Position numbers and translations under genes: made by a program. Positions 8,088-17,938 of a stretch of 64,000 nucleotides of DNA are shown here, piece after piece. Origin of the DNA: Chlorobium sp. N1 (GTDB lineage: Bacteria; Bacteroidota; Chlorobiia; Chlorobiales; Chlorobiaceae); NCBI RefSeq assembly GCF_004332115.1, contig NZ_SJPA01000004.1, positions 1 to 64,000 on the forward strand, in the 5' to 3' direction. Under the pieces are notes generated by a model. The model ran no database searches and had not been told where the DNA came from. It worked only from the letters and a program-made list of their open reading frames with translations. Each line of letters begins with the position of its first letter. Position 1 is the first letter of the stretch.

Positions 8088-9254
8088 ATGAAAGCAGGCC
8101 TGTTTACTTATCATTTTAGCGACAACTACGGTGCGCTCTGCCAGGCTTATGGGCTAAGGCAGTGGCTACGCGAGCGCGGTATTGATGCTGAATTCATCAA
8201 CTATCAGCCCACCTATGTGGAGCAAGGCGGCCCACTCGATCGTCCCTGGATGCCTTCCCTCTGGCGCAAAAACCTGACCATCCTGTACATGAAGCAGGCT
8301 TTTCTCCGACATAAGTTTTTTGGCGACAAGGCGCAGCATAAACTCTTTGAGAGCTTTCGCCATGAAGTGTTGGGGGTCACCGGTCCGCGCATCAGACATC
8401 ACCAAGACCTTGCTCCACTGATGTCAGACTATGACATGCTAGTTTGCGGATCGGACCAAATCTGGAACCCTTCGATTCAGAAAGGCTTGGATCCGGTCTA
8501 TTTTCTGGATATTTCGGGTTCCGATCACGCGCATAAAGTGGCCTATGCGCCGAGTTTCGGCCGGAGTATGATCCAGCCAGAATATCACGCTGACCTCGCT
8601 GCCCTCGTTAGCAAGCTTGATGGGGTTTCTGTACGCGAAAAGAGCGGCCTTGATGTGCTGAAAGCAGCGGGCATCAAGTGTGAACACGTTCAAGTTGCTC
8701 CTGATCCAACTGTTTTACTTGGGAATTTTGATGCGCTTTTGGACGATGACGCGGACATAGATAACAGTGTTTTCTGCTATGCACTGCGAACTGATGAGGT
8801 GATCCGCGACGTTGCGAAACAGGCCGCGCAACTGAGTGGCGGTCCGCTTATTTCGCCGCGCTCCATTCACCAACGTTGGAGCGATATCGGTCAGGGCGTC
8901 ACGCCCGGGCCAGTGGAGTGGCTGCGGATGCTGGCAAGGGCACGGGTCGTGGTGTCAAACTCGTTCCACGGAGTGGCGCTAAGCGTGTTGCTTAATAGGC
9001 CCTTTATCGCCGTTGGATTGCCGGGCAAACGCGCCAAGATGAATACGCGGGTACAGAGCCTTCTGACCATAGTGGGACTCACTGACCGCATCTTGGACAT
9101 CGCCGATCCCCCCGCTGTGTGCGCCTTAATGAACATCCCCATCAACTGGAAGGCCGTCAACGCCCGTCTGGCTGCCGTGCGCACAGATGCTGAAGCCTAT
9201 TTGGATAATCACATCGCACAGGCGAAGTTCAAACAAAAGACACGGTATAAATGA
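8088..9254 (+). CDS. Polysaccharide pyruvyl transferase family protein
   Basis: Predicted transferase of the PF04230 family, which adds pyruvate ketals to sugars in surface polymers. The 388-residue protein starts MKAGLFTYHFSDNYGALCQA, has the signature CGSDQIWNPSIQKGLDPVYF, and near the C-terminus RVVVSNSFHGVALSVLLNRP, typical of the family. I chose ATG 8088 over an in-frame TTG at 8073 because the family usually begins at this strand. The next gene, an FrhB-like protein, overlaps it by 4 bp (ATGA), and these two functions are commonly paired in polysaccharide clusters. Confidence 0.85.
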   Translation: MKAGLFTYHFSDNYGALCQAYGLRQWLRERGIDAEFINYQPTYVEQGGPLDRPWMPSLWRKNLTILYMKQAFLRHKFFGDKAQHKLFESFRHEVLGVTGPRIRHHQDLAPLMSDYDMLVCGSDQIWNPSIQKGLDPVYFLDISGSDHAHKVAYAPSFGRSMIQPEYHADLAALVSKLDGVSVREKSGLDVLKAAGIKCEHVQVAPDPTVLLGNFDALLDDDADIDNSVFCYALRTDEVIRDVAKQAAQLSGGPLISPRSIHQRWSDIGQGVTPGPVEWLRMLARARVVVSNSFHGVALSVLLNRPFIAVGLPGKRAKMNTRVQSLLTIVGLTDRILDIADPPAVCALMNIPINWKAVNARLAAVRTDAEAYLDNHIAQAKFKQKTRYK

Positions 9255-10633
9255 GCGAGACCATTAATCAGGTTCTGAAATCAGGGTCCTGTGTCGGTTG
9301 CGGAGGCTGTGCGTTTGCAGCTAGCGGGAAGATGGCTCTTGATGCACACGGATTTTATGCCCCCCAGCTTAAAGGAGCAGAATACGATTCTGCGTTAGCC
9401 TCAGCATGTCCCTTTCTTTCGCCCGATCTAAACGAAGATTTTTTAGCGGACCGCTTCTTGCCGATGTTGCCCCATCGCGATCACAAGATCGGCAAGTATG
9501 ACGCAGTCTTTGCCGCACATGCCGAAGAAAACAGCTTTCGTCGAGCAGGCAGTTCCGGTGGAATTGGATCATGGTTTGCAGTGGAACTGCTACAGAGAAA
9601 GCTCGTCGATGGGGTGATCCATGCGCGCCCCGTACCCCGTCGCGGCGCCGAAGACCCGTTCTTCCGCTATGGCATCAGCCGCAATATTGAAGACGTAAAA
9701 AAGGCAGCCCATTCCCATTATCACGTGGTCGAGATCTCGGAGGTATTGGACGAGGTTAAACGCACTCCTGGTCGATATCTGTTTATCGGTGTTCCCTGCA
9801 TGGTAAAGGCTGTCCGTCGCGCACAGTTGCGCGACGGACAGATGGCGGACAGGATCGTATACACGATGGCACTGGTCTGCGGGCATCTCAAAAGCGTGCA
9901 TTGGGCGCTGTCATTGGGTTGGGGTGTGGGCACCATCCCTGAAGATATCGAGTCTATTACGTTTCGTGTGAAATCCAATAATGTCGCCGCTAAAGCCTAT
10001 TACTTTGGCATCCGAAAACGGGGGGGAACTGTACTGGAGGTCCACGATTCTGCACCTCTGACCGGGGGGAAATTCAATCTGGGGGCCATGATGCCTGACG
10101 CCTGCAATTATTGTGACGATGTGGTTGGCGAGACCTCAGATCTGACCATCGGAGACGCTTGGCTGCCGCGCTATGCCTTAGATTCGCGGGGAAAAAACAT
10201 GATCGTTTCGCGCAATCCAGAATTAACTGCACTGATGCAGCGTGCAGATAGAGACGGTCGCATTGTAATCGAGCCGATGACCGCGAAAGAGGCTGCTGAT
10301 GCCCAGTCTGGGGGGTTCCGGCAGCGCCGAGAGGGGCTGGCACATCGTCTAGCCCGTCGCCGCTTAGGCGGCCTTTGGGTGCCGATCAAACGTGATTTGC
10401 CCGACATGGTGCGTCCAGGCCTACTTAGAGCACGCATCTACGATCTGCGGGAACAGGTTTCGGTACGGTCTCGAAAGAGCTTCAGACGTGCGCTCGACCA
10501 GAGGGATCTTTCCGTCTATGAGCGCGAAATGGCCACAACGTTCAAGCAACTACGTCTGATGGAAATATTCGCCTCGGCGACTCGCATTGCGTCGGTGCGG
10601 TTGCGTGCTCTATTTTCCCGGAGGCGATCTTGA
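9251..10633 (+). CDS. Coenzyme F420 hydrogenase/dehydrogenase beta-subunit (FrhB) family protein
   Basis: A 460-residue iron-sulfur flavoprotein-type polypeptide. The N-terminus has a ferredoxin-like SCVGCGGCAFA cluster motif; the second half has CNYCDDVVGETSDLTIGDAW, the typical CxxC followed by a D-x-GDAW string of FrhB proteins. Glycine-rich RAGSSGGIGSWF matches the N-terminal FrhB region. Family members in exopolysaccharide clusters sit beside pyruvyl transferases; the reaction is not firmly known, so I infer only a redox or sugar-modifying role. Overlaps of 4 bp on both sides show tight coupling in the 8088-12077 operon. The C-terminal ~90 residues are basic and not recognised. Confidence 0.82.
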   Translation: MSETINQVLKSGSCVGCGGCAFAASGKMALDAHGFYAPQLKGAEYDSALASACPFLSPDLNEDFLADRFLPMLPHRDHKIGKYDAVFAAHAEENSFRRAGSSGGIGSWFAVELLQRKLVDGVIHARPVPRRGAEDPFFRYGISRNIEDVKKAAHSHYHVVEISEVLDEVKRTPGRYLFIGVPCMVKAVRRAQLRDGQMADRIVYTMALVCGHLKSVHWALSLGWGVGTIPEDIESITFRVKSNNVAAKAYYFGIRKRGGTVLEVHDSAPLTGGKFNLGAMMPDACNYCDDVVGETSDLTIGDAWLPRYALDSRGKNMIVSRNPELTALMQRADRDGRIVIEPMTAKEAADAQSGGFRQRREGLAHRLARRRLGGLWVPIKRDLPDMVRPGLLRARIYDLREQVSVRSRKSFRRALDQRDLSVYEREMATTFKQLRLMEIFASATRIASVRLRALFSRRRS

Positions 10634-11178
10634 CAACCGCATCACGTTTGTACGTGGACAGCCGCAGCAAACGCGACAAGATTTTACGCGCACTTTGGCA
10701 GGTCGTGCGGGCGCTGTTTTTCGCCGTGCTGCCAGGACCGTTATTTAAACGCTGGCGGTTGTTTGTATTGCGATGCTTTGGTGCAAAGCTCGGCAAAGGG
10801 TGCCGAGTCGAAGCCTCTTGTATCGTCTGGTGGCCCGGTAATCTGGTGATGGGGGACTACGCTTGCCTCGCGCAAGGAGTAGATTGTTACAACGTAGCTC
10901 CAATCGTCATCGGAGATTATGCAACGATTAGCCAGCGGGCTTTTTTGTGTTCAGCCAGTCATGCCACAGATTCATTGGCACGCCCGTTAGTCTTTTCACC
11001 GATTTCGATCGAATCACATGCATGGGTTGGTGCCGAGGCTTTCGTTGGTCCGGGTGTCACCGTCGCCGAGGGGGCCGTGCTTGGAGCGCGAGCGGTGGCG
11101 ATTCGAGACCTGTCAGCATGGTCGATTCATGTGGGCAATCCGGCGAGAGCCATCAAACAGCGCGAAATCCGACAATGA
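10630..11178 (+). CDS. Hexapeptide-repeat acetyltransferase, WcaF-like
   Basis: A 182-residue left-handed beta-helix acetyltransferase, probably O-acetylating a sugar of the surface polymer with acetyl-CoA. The hydrophobic N-terminus (LPGPLFKRWRLFVLRCFGAK) followed by hexapeptide turns such as VMGDYACLAQGVDCYNV, IVIGDYATISQRAFLCSASH and WVGAEAFVGPGVTVAEGAV matches the colanic-acid WcaF group. The catalytic histidine candidate is in SASHATD. The start is TTG 10630, which overlaps the preceding stop (TTGA), so translational coupling is likely. The gene ends in an ATGA overlap with the next glycosyltransferase. Confidence 0.82.
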   Translation: MTTASRLYVDSRSKRDKILRALWQVVRALFFAVLPGPLFKRWRLFVLRCFGAKLGKGCRVEASCIVWWPGNLVMGDYACLAQGVDCYNVAPIVIGDYATISQRAFLCSASHATDSLARPLVFSPISIESHAWVGAEAFVGPGVTVAEGAVLGARAVAIRDLSAWSIHVGNPARAIKQREIRQ

Positions 11179-12077
11179 CCTTGACTATCATAATCTTAAC
11201 TCGCGATGAGGCCCAACACATCGGACGAGCCATCCGGTCTGTGCAATCAGTGGCAAATCGCATTGTCGTCGTCGATTGCTTTTCGACCGATTTGACTGTC
11301 GCCATAGCTCAATCGCATGGCGCAAGGGTCTTGCAGCATCCCTGGGTGAATTATTCCATGCAATTCAATTGGGCGTTGAGTCAGTTGCCTGCGGATACGG
11401 AGTGGGTATTGCGATTGGATGCTGATGAGTACCTCACCGATGAGTTGTCTTCTGAGATCGCCTCAGCGCTTGCTACGGTTGATCCGTCCGTTGAAGGAAT
11501 AAATTGTCATCGTCGCATGACGTTCCAGGGGCGCTTGATTATGCACGGGGGCGTTTTTCCAATTAGGGTCCTGCGATTGTTCCGCTATGGCTGCGGTGAA
11601 TGTGAGAATCGTTGGATGGATGAACACATCAAGGTGTCCGGATCGACCCTGGATTTGAAGGGAGAGATTATCGACGACAATTTGAATTCCCTCACATGGT
11701 GGACGGAGAAGCACAATAAATATGCCAGTCGAGAGGCCGTGGATTTACTCAATCTGGATCATGGCTTTATGCCGCATGATTCGGTTGCACAATTTCGCGG
11801 GGGTTCAGAGGCCGGTTTCAAGCGCTGGCTGAAAGAGCGGGTCTATGCCCGTATGCCGGGAGGGTTTCGGGCATTCGTCTATTTTTTCTATCGGTACGTG
11901 CTCCGTCTTGGCTTCCTGGATGGTCGGGAGGGTACTGCCTTTCATTTCCTGCAGGGGTTCTGGTACCGTTATCTGGTCGATGCCAAGGTTGAGGAGGTGA
12001 GGCGTTACATGCGCGAGCGGAAGGTCGATGCGCCTCAGGCTATTTTGCAGGTGCTGGGTATAGATGTTGCACGATGA
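11175..12077 (+). CDS. GT2-family glycosyltransferase
   Basis: A 300-residue inverting GT-A glycosyltransferase. It has the GT2 start LTIIILTRDEAQHIGRAIRS, the aspartate of VDCFSTDLTV, and the metal-binding DAD in WVLRLDADEYLTDEL near residue 80. RVLRLFRYGCGECENRWMDE resembles the WaaE/KdtX-like group that adds heptose or glucose to lipopolysaccharide core, so the acceptor may be lipid-linked. The C-terminal part has an aromatic stretch (FVYFFYRYVLRLGFLDG) seen in this subgroup as a membrane-associating helix. The start ATG overlaps the previous stop. Confidence 0.85.
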   Translation: MTLTIIILTRDEAQHIGRAIRSVQSVANRIVVVDCFSTDLTVAIAQSHGARVLQHPWVNYSMQFNWALSQLPADTEWVLRLDADEYLTDELSSEIASALATVDPSVEGINCHRRMTFQGRLIMHGGVFPIRVLRLFRYGCGECENRWMDEHIKVSGSTLDLKGEIIDDNLNSLTWWTEKHNKYASREAVDLLNLDHGFMPHDSVAQFRGGSEAGFKRWLKERVYARMPGGFRAFVYFFYRYVLRLGFLDGREGTAFHFLQGFWYRYLVDAKVEEVRRYMRERKVDAPQAILQVLGIDVAR

Positions 12078-12171
12078 GCTCCGGGCGTGAGGGGTGTATG
12101 CGTGCCCGTGCGTTCAGCGTGTGCTGTTGTCTCATCGTGGATGTTCACCCTTTGAGCGGTACGTTGCTAGC

Positions 12172-12924
12172 ATGGTAAAGATCTCTGTCATTACCGCCGT
12201 CTATAACCGGGTCGGTACCGTGGCCGGAGCGGTCATGAGCGTGAGACGGCAGTCGTATGCCGCCGTCGAGCATGTGGTCGTCGACGGCGCTTCATCTGAT
12301 GGTACTGCCGCGCTGCTGAACAGCATGGCCGATGAGCGTGCGCACGATATGCAGTTCCTCAGTGAGCCCGACGGGGGGATTTATGATGCGCTCAACAAGG
12401 GGTTTGCGCTCTCATCGGGCGAGGTCATCGGTCTCATGCATTCGGATGATTTCTTTGCCGACGATTATGTTTTGGAACATGTCATGGATGCGTTCAAAGA
12501 TCCTTCCGTTGATGCCGTCTATGGGGATTTGGATTATGTCGATAAGGACGATTCCTCAAGGGTGGTTCGCCATTGGCAATCCGGTCCGTTTCATCGCTCG
12601 CGGCTTTCCTGGGGCTGGATGCCGCCGCATCCGGCCCTTTTTCTTCGCCGCCGGGTGATTGAGCAGTGGGGCGGGTATGATACGTCCTACCGTATCGCTG
12701 CGGATTACGACGCCATTCTGCGCTATTTCAGTAAAGAGGGGTTTCGTGCGGCATATATCCCGCGCGTGCTCGTCAAAATGCGCGTGGGGGGAGAGAGCAA
12801 CCGCTCGATTGGAAAAATCCTCTTGAAATCAGGGGAGGACTACCGCGCGTTGAAGAAGAGCGGTGTGGGTGGTCTCGGGGTGCTTGCCTGCAAGAATCTC
12901 GTGAAGATCGGCCAGTTTTTTTAG
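12172..12924 (+). CDS. GT2-family glycosyltransferase, WcaE-like
   Basis: A 250-residue GT-A glycosyltransferase. Motifs in order: ISVITAVYNRVGTVAGAVMS at the N-terminus, VVDGASSDGT, the metal-binding HSDDFFADDY near residue 100, and the acceptor region RIAADYDAILRYF near 180. It resembles colanic-acid-type WcaE enzymes. The start was placed at 12172 because the upstream open frame from 12094 lacks a GT2-like sequence. A 94-bp gap and higher GC separate it from the previous operon; it probably forms the start of the manC-manB run. Confidence 0.87.
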   Translation: MVKISVITAVYNRVGTVAGAVMSVRRQSYAAVEHVVVDGASSDGTAALLNSMADERAHDMQFLSEPDGGIYDALNKGFALSSGEVIGLMHSDDFFADDYVLEHVMDAFKDPSVDAVYGDLDYVDKDDSSRVVRHWQSGPFHRSRLSWGWMPPHPALFLRRRVIEQWGGYDTSYRIAADYDAILRYFSKEGFRAAYIPRVLVKMRVGGESNRSIGKILLKSGEDYRALKKSGVGGLGVLACKNLVKIGQFF

Positions 12925-12942
12925 TTGTTGTTGCTTGTTTGT

Positions 12943-12996
12943 TCTTCCTGCCCTCCATCCCTTCCTTCCCCCCCCCCTCCATCCTCCATCCTCCAG
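12943..12996 (+). repeat. Polypyrimidine tract with a ten-cytosine run
   Basis: Between the GT2 stop and the manC start lies about 54 nt that is almost only C and T on the plus strand, including ten consecutive C at about 12968-12977 and repeated ctccat units. Such a homopolymer is prone to slipped-strand length change. It sits about 32 nt upstream of the manC start, outside the coding frame. Confidence 0.7.
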
Positions 12997-13008
12997 AATT
13001 ATTGCAAG

Positions 13009-14466
13009 ATGATGCATTCCTCGATGCCTGGGCCCGTGTTGATTCCGGTCGTGCTTTCCGGCGGTGCGGGTACCCGGCTCTGGCCGGTCTCGCGTGAAGG
13101 CCACCCCAAGCCGTTCATGAAGATGGCCGACGGCGAAAGCCTTCTCTTGAAGACCTATGCCCGTGCGGCAAGACTCGCCTCTTCCGGGGAGATCGTGACC
13201 GTGACCAATCGCGACTACTTGTTCATGTCGGGCGACGAGTTCGCCCTCTTGGCGGATGCGGCGGGCTGCAAGGCGCGCTACATCCTCGAGCCGTTCGGCA
13301 GGAACACGGCGCCGGCAATAGCGCTGGCGGCCTTCCACGTTGCGGCGGAGTACGGGGAGGAGGCATGCATGCTGGTGCTCGCGGCCGATCATCTGATTGC
13401 CGACGAGGAGGCCTTTGCGGCTTCCGTCCATCTAGCGGCGGCGCTGGCCGAGGAGGGGCTGCTGGTGACCTTCGGCATCGTGCCGGAGGGGCCGGAGACC
13501 GGGTACGGCTATATCGAGGCCGGAGACCGGGTCGGTGCTGGGCGCAGGGTCCGCCGGTTCGTCGAAAAGCCGGATGCCGGCACCGCGGCGGCCTACGTCG
13601 CTTCGGGGGAGTATTTCTGGAACTCGGGCATGTTCTGCTTCAGGGCGGGGCGGCTGCTGCAGGAGCTGGCGGAGCATGCGCCCGAAGTGTTCGGGGAGGC
13701 GAAGGCGTGCTGGGAGGAGATGCTCCGGCAGCCTCGCCCCGGCGATGAGGCGTTCGAGATCCCGGCCGGCGCATTTGGGCGGGTGCCCGGCATCTCCATC
13801 GATTACGCCTTGATGGAGCGCTCGAAGAATATTGCGATGGTGCCTGCCGCGATCGGGTGGAGCGACATCGGTTCCTGGAAAGCGATCAGCCAGCTGGTCG
13901 AGCCCGACGGGGACGGCAACCGGGCCGACGGCGAGGCGGTGTTCGTGGAGACGAGCAACACCTTCGTCTCCAGCCGGGATCGGGTCGTGGCGGCGGTCGG
14001 CCTGCAGGACCTGCTGATCGTCGATACGCCGGACGCCCTGCTCGTGGCCCATCCCGACAAGGCCCAGGAGGTGAAGGCGGTCGTCGGGAGACTCAAGGAG
14101 AACGGCCACGATGCGCACAAGCTGCATCGCACGGTATCGCGTCCCTGGGGGACCTATACGGTGCTCGAGGAGGGTCGCGGGTTCAAGATCAAGCGCATCG
14201 AGGTCAAGCCCGGCGCGTCGCTCAGCCTGCAATTGCACCGGCACCGAAGCGAGCACTGGGTGGTCGTCAGCGGGGAGGCCGATGTCGTCAACGGTGAGCG
14301 GTCGCTGCGGGTGCAAACGAACGAGTCGACCTATATTCCCGCAGGGCACAAGCATCGGCTGGAGAATCCGGGCGCCGAGACCCTCGTCATGATCGAGGTG
14401 CAGAGCGGCTCGTACCTCGGCGAGGACGATATCGTGCGTTTCGAAGACCGGTACGGGAGGAACTGA
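13009..14466 (+). CDS. manC: Mannose-1-phosphate guanylyltransferase / mannose-6-phosphate isomerase
   Basis: Bifunctional cytoplasmic enzyme that makes GDP-mannose from mannose-1-phosphate and GTP and also interconverts fructose-6- and mannose-6-phosphate. The 485-residue protein has the pyrophosphorylase signature [18 protein letters not shown] followed by HPKPFMK near residues 11-35, [14 protein letters not shown] in the centre, and a C-terminal cupin isomerase domain with [19 protein letters not shown] and the metal ligands in [18 protein letters not shown]. Start ATG 13009 is one of several close ATGs (13012, 13027). The phosphomannomutase gene follows after 4 bp, completing the GDP-mannose route. 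Confidence 0.93.
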   Translation: MMHSSMPGPVLIPVVLSGGAGTRLWPVSREGHPKPFMKMADGESLLLKTYARAARLASSGEIVTVTNRDYLFMSGDEFALLADAAGCKARYILEPFGRNTAPAIALAAFHVAAEYGEEACMLVLAADHLIADEEAFAASVHLAAALAEEGLLVTFGIVPEGPETGYGYIEAGDRVGAGRRVRRFVEKPDAGTAAAYVASGEYFWNSGMFCFRAGRLLQELAEHAPEVFGEAKACWEEMLRQPRPGDEAFEIPAGAFGRVPGISIDYALMERSKNIAMVPAAIGWSDIGSWKAISQLVEPDGDGNRADGEAVFVETSNTFVSSRDRVVAAVGLQDLLIVDTPDALLVAHPDKAQEVKAVVGRLKENGHDAHKLHRTVSRPWGTYTVLEEGRGFKIKRIEVKPGASLSLQLHRHRSEHWVVVSGEADVVNGERSLRVQTNESTYIPAGHKHRLENPGAETLVMIEVQSGSYLGEDDIVRFEDRYGRN

Positions 14467-14470
14467 TCCT

Positions 14471-15820
14471 ATGGAGCTCAGCGCATTCAAGGCCTACGAC
14501 ATCCGGGGAAGGGTTCCCGAAGAGCTCGACGAAGGGTTCGCCTACCGGCTCGGGCGGGCGTATGTCGAGAAGTTCGCGCCGGCTTCTGTGCTCGTCGGTC
14601 ACGATGCCCGCCTGGAGAGCCCGGCGCTTGCCGCCGCCCTGGCGCGCGGGGTGAGGGAGGGCGGCGCCGATGTCGTGGACATCGGGCTCTGCGGAACCGA
14701 GGAGGTGTATTTCCAGACCTTCCACCGCAAGACCGGCGGGGGCGTCATGGTCACCGCCAGCCATAACCCGAAGGGGTACAACGGCATGAAGCTGGTGCGG
14801 GAGGGTTCGAAACCGGTCAGCGGCGACAGCGGCCTGCACGACCTTCGGGAGATGATGCGCGAGGGGGGATTGGGTGAACCCTCCCGAACGGGTCGGCTGT
14901 TTGCCGAACCCGATAAGGGGGTCTATGTCGAGCATCTGCTCGGCTATGTCGACCGGGCGGCCCTCAGGCCGTTGAAGATCGTCGCCAATCCGGGCAACGG
15001 CTGCGCCGGCCCGGTTGTCCGCCTGCTTGAAGCCCGTCTGCCCTTCGAGTTCGTCCTCGTGCAGGAGGAGCCGGACGGGGAGTTCCCGAGCGGCATCCCG
15101 AACCCCCTGCTTCCCGAAAACAGGGCGGCCACGGCAGAGGCGGTCGTCCTGCACGGAGCGGACTTCGGGATCGCCTGGGACGGCGATTTCGACCGGTGCT
15201 TCTTTTTCGATTCGAAGGGTAGGTTTATCGAGGGCTACTACCTCGTGGGACTGCTTGCCGAGGTGATGCTGCGGAAGCATCCGGGCTCGAGGATCATCCA
15301 CGATCCCCGCCTCTGCTGGAACACGATCGAGCAGGTTCGGGCGGCGGGCGGCGTTCCCGTCCAGTCGAAAACCGGCCATGCCTTCATCAAGGAGCGGATG
15401 CGTGCAGAGGATGCGGTGTATGGCGGGGAGATGAGCGCCCATCACTATTTCAGGGAGTTCGCCTATTGCGACAGCGGGATGATTCCCTGGCTGCTCGTTG
15501 CCGAACTCGTCTCGAAAACCGGCAGATCCCTTGCCGAGCTGGTCGAGGCCCGGATGCGGGCCTTCCCTTGCAGCGGGGAGATCAACTACCGAGTGCTGGA
15601 CGCCGCGGCGGTTATTTCTCGCATAGAGGCGCGCTACGCAGCCGAGGCGCTGCGGCTCGATCGGACGGACGGGCTCAGTATGGAGTTCGAGGGGTGGCGT
15701 TTCAATCTCCGCTCATCGAACACCGAACCCCTGCTCCGGCTGAACGTCGAAACCCGCGGCAGCCTGGCCCTCCTCGATCGGCAGGTGGGGGCGCTCGAAA
15801 CCCTTATCCGGAAAGGCTGA
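14471..15820 (+). CDS. manB: Phosphomannomutase/phosphoglucomutase
   Basis: Alpha-D-phosphohexomutase of 449 residues that moves phosphate between the C6 and C1 of mannose (or glucose). All four signature loops are visible: phosphoserine loop [13 protein letters not shown] near residue 97, metal-binding [10 protein letters not shown] near 238, sugar-binding [10 protein letters not shown] near 318, and phosphate-binding [11 protein letters not shown] near 414. This puts it in the AlgC/ManB group with broad substrate use. It lies 4 bp after manC, so the two are cotranscribed and together provide GDP-mannose for the glycosyltransferases upstream. Confidence 0.93.
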   Translation: MELSAFKAYDIRGRVPEELDEGFAYRLGRAYVEKFAPASVLVGHDARLESPALAAALARGVREGGADVVDIGLCGTEEVYFQTFHRKTGGGVMVTASHNPKGYNGMKLVREGSKPVSGDSGLHDLREMMREGGLGEPSRTGRLFAEPDKGVYVEHLLGYVDRAALRPLKIVANPGNGCAGPVVRLLEARLPFEFVLVQEEPDGEFPSGIPNPLLPENRAATAEAVVLHGADFGIAWDGDFDRCFFFDSKGRFIEGYYLVGLLAEVMLRKHPGSRIIHDPRLCWNTIEQVRAAGGVPVQSKTGHAFIKERMRAEDAVYGGEMSAHHYFREFAYCDSGMIPWLLVAELVSKTGRSLAELVEARMRAFPCSGEINYRVLDAAAVISRIEARYAAEALRLDRTDGLSMEFEGWRFNLRSSNTEPLLRLNVETRGSLALLDRQVGALETLIRKG

Positions 15821-15930
15821 ACGGCGGGGTTTGCGCCGAAGGGGGTTTCCTGTTGCTTCGCTCCGCTTCCCCTTTGTCTGGAGCCGCACACTCTGCGGCG
15901 TGAATTTCCACTGGTAAACTGATTGTTCCT

Positions 15931-17778
15931 ATGTGTGGTATCGTTGGCTATATCGGCAGCCGCAAGGCTGCGCCGTTGCTCCTGCAGGGGTTGAAGCGTC
16001 TCGAGTATCGGGGGTACGACTCGGCCGGGGTTGCGATGCCGGGCGAGGGTGGGCGGCTCTGGGTGCATAAGCAGAAGGGCGACGTGGCCGCCCTCGAGGC
16101 CGCCATGGGGGCGTCGGGGGATGTTCCTCCGGCCACCATCGGCATCGGCCATACGCGCTGGGCGACCCACGGCGATCCGAGCGACAGGAACTCCCATCCC
16201 CACGTGAGCATGGACGGCTCGATCGCCCTGATCCACAACGGGATCATCGAGAACCATGCGGCGCTCCGCATCGAGCTCGAGGAGCACGGCTACCGCTTTA
16301 TGAGCGATACCGATTCGGAGGTGCTGGTGCACCTTATCGACCATCTCTGGAAGCAGATTCCCTTCGCCGCCTTCGAGTCGGCGATCCGCCAGGCGCTCAG
16401 CGTGGTGGAGGGGGCTTACGGCGTCTGCGTGGTCTCGAGCCGCGAGCCCGACATGATCGTCGTGGCCCGTCACGGCAGCCCCATCGTGATCGGCATCGGG
16501 GAGGGAGAGTATTTCGTGGCCTCCGATGCGGCGCCGCTGGTGGAGTATACGCGCCGGGCCGTCTACCTGGCCGACGGCGAGATGGCCGTCCTGCGCCGCG
16601 ACGGCTTCAGCGTGCAGTCGATCGGCAGCGTGAAGCAGGAGGCGGCGGTCGTCGAGCTCGACATCGAGCTCGAGGAGATCGAGAAGGGGGGCTACGAGCA
16701 TTTCATGCTGAAGGAGATCTTCGAGCAGCCGGAGGTGATGCGGGACGTGATGCGCGGGCGGGTCCTTCCCGGCGAGGGGATCATCCAGCTGGGGGGCGTC
16801 AGCGGCTATCTGGCGGCCCTGCGCAGTGCGCCGCGGATCCATATCTGCGCCTGCGGCACCAGCTGGCATGCTGGGCTGATCGGGGAGTACCTCATCGAAG
16901 AGTTCGCGCGCATCCCGGTGGAGGTCGACTACGCCTCGGAGTTCCGGTACCGTTCGCCCCTCATCGGGCCGGAGGACGTGATGGTCGTGATTTCCCAGTC
17001 GGGGGAGACCGCCGATACGCTTGCCGCGATGCGGATGGCCAAAGAGCGGGGGGCTACGGTCCTTGGCATCTGCAACGTCGTCGGCTCGACCATCGCCCGT
17101 GAGAGCGATTGCGGAATCTACACCCATGCCGGTCCGGAGATCGGGGTCGCCTCGACCAAGGCGTTCAGTGCGCAGGTGGTGGTGCTGGCGATGCTCGCCC
17201 TGGCTCTCGGCAGGGGCCGTGCGCTCACGGAGGAGCGGTTTGGCGAGGCGGTGCGGGAACTGCACGAACTGCCCGGGAAGATGCGGCGCATCCTCGAGCG
17301 GCATCAGGAGGTGGAGCGCATTGCCGGGGAGTACGCCGGGGCCGATCACGCCCTCTACCTCGGGCGGGGGTACAATTTCCCCGTGGCGCTCGAAGGGGCC
17401 CTGAAGCTCAAGGAGATCTCCTATGTCCATGCCGAGGGCTATCCTGCCGCCGAGATGAAGCACGGCCCCATCGCCCTCATCGACGAGGAGATGCCGGTGG
17501 TGGTGCTGGCGCCCCAGGACGCCAACTACCGGAAGGTGCGCAGCAATATCGAGGAGGTGCGCGCGCGCGGGGGGCGGGTCCTTGCCGTCGCGACCGAGGG
17601 CGACAGGGAGATCGCCCGGGCGGCCGATCACGTCTTCTACGTTCCCGATGCCGCCCCCTTCATCGTTCCGCTGCTTTGCGTCCTGCCGCTCCAGCTGCTC
17701 TCCTATCACGTGGCCGCGCTGCGCGGCTGCAACGTCGACCGGCCGCGCAACCTGGCCAAGTCGGTCACGGTGGAGTAG
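15931..17778 (+). CDS. glmS: Glutamine-fructose-6-phosphate aminotransferase (isomerising)
   Basis: Makes glucosamine-6-phosphate from fructose-6-phosphate and glutamine, the entry to UDP-GlcNAc for peptidoglycan, lipid A and polysaccharides. The 615-residue protein starts MCGIVGYIG, so Cys2 (the glutaminase nucleophile) is available after loss of Met1; GHTRWATHGDPSDRNSHPH follows. The two SIS sugar-isomerase domains show ICACGTSWHAGL, VVISQSGETADTLAAM and the C-terminal RNLAKSVTVE. Length is normal. It is 110 bp downstream of the phosphomannomutase. I saw no glmS ribozyme-like leader, as expected outside Firmicutes. Confidence 0.95.
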   Translation: MCGIVGYIGSRKAAPLLLQGLKRLEYRGYDSAGVAMPGEGGRLWVHKQKGDVAALEAAMGASGDVPPATIGIGHTRWATHGDPSDRNSHPHVSMDGSIALIHNGIIENHAALRIELEEHGYRFMSDTDSEVLVHLIDHLWKQIPFAAFESAIRQALSVVEGAYGVCVVSSREPDMIVVARHGSPIVIGIGEGEYFVASDAAPLVEYTRRAVYLADGEMAVLRRDGFSVQSIGSVKQEAAVVELDIELEEIEKGGYEHFMLKEIFEQPEVMRDVMRGRVLPGEGIIQLGGVSGYLAALRSAPRIHICACGTSWHAGLIGEYLIEEFARIPVEVDYASEFRYRSPLIGPEDVMVVISQSGETADTLAAMRMAKERGATVLGICNVVGSTIARESDCGIYTHAGPEIGVASTKAFSAQVVVLAMLALALGRGRALTEERFGEAVRELHELPGKMRRILERHQEVERIAGEYAGADHALYLGRGYNFPVALEGALKLKEISYVHAEGYPAAEMKHGPIALIDEEMPVVVLAPQDANYRKVRSNIEEVRARGGRVLAVATEGDREIARAADHVFYVPDAAPFIVPLLCVLPLQLLSYHVAALRGCNVDRPRNLAKSVTVE

Positions 17779-17938
17779 TCCCGGTCGGGGTTTTTTCCCG
17801 GGGGGCGGGTTTCCTTTGCCCGGCGAACGGGAAAAAATGCGGGGTCGGCCGTGTTGGCGTATTTAGATCGTTCGTTCCTGCCGTACTTTGGAGAAAGAAG
17901 CAAGAGTTCGGCGGCATGAACTGAAAACGGCTGGTCGT

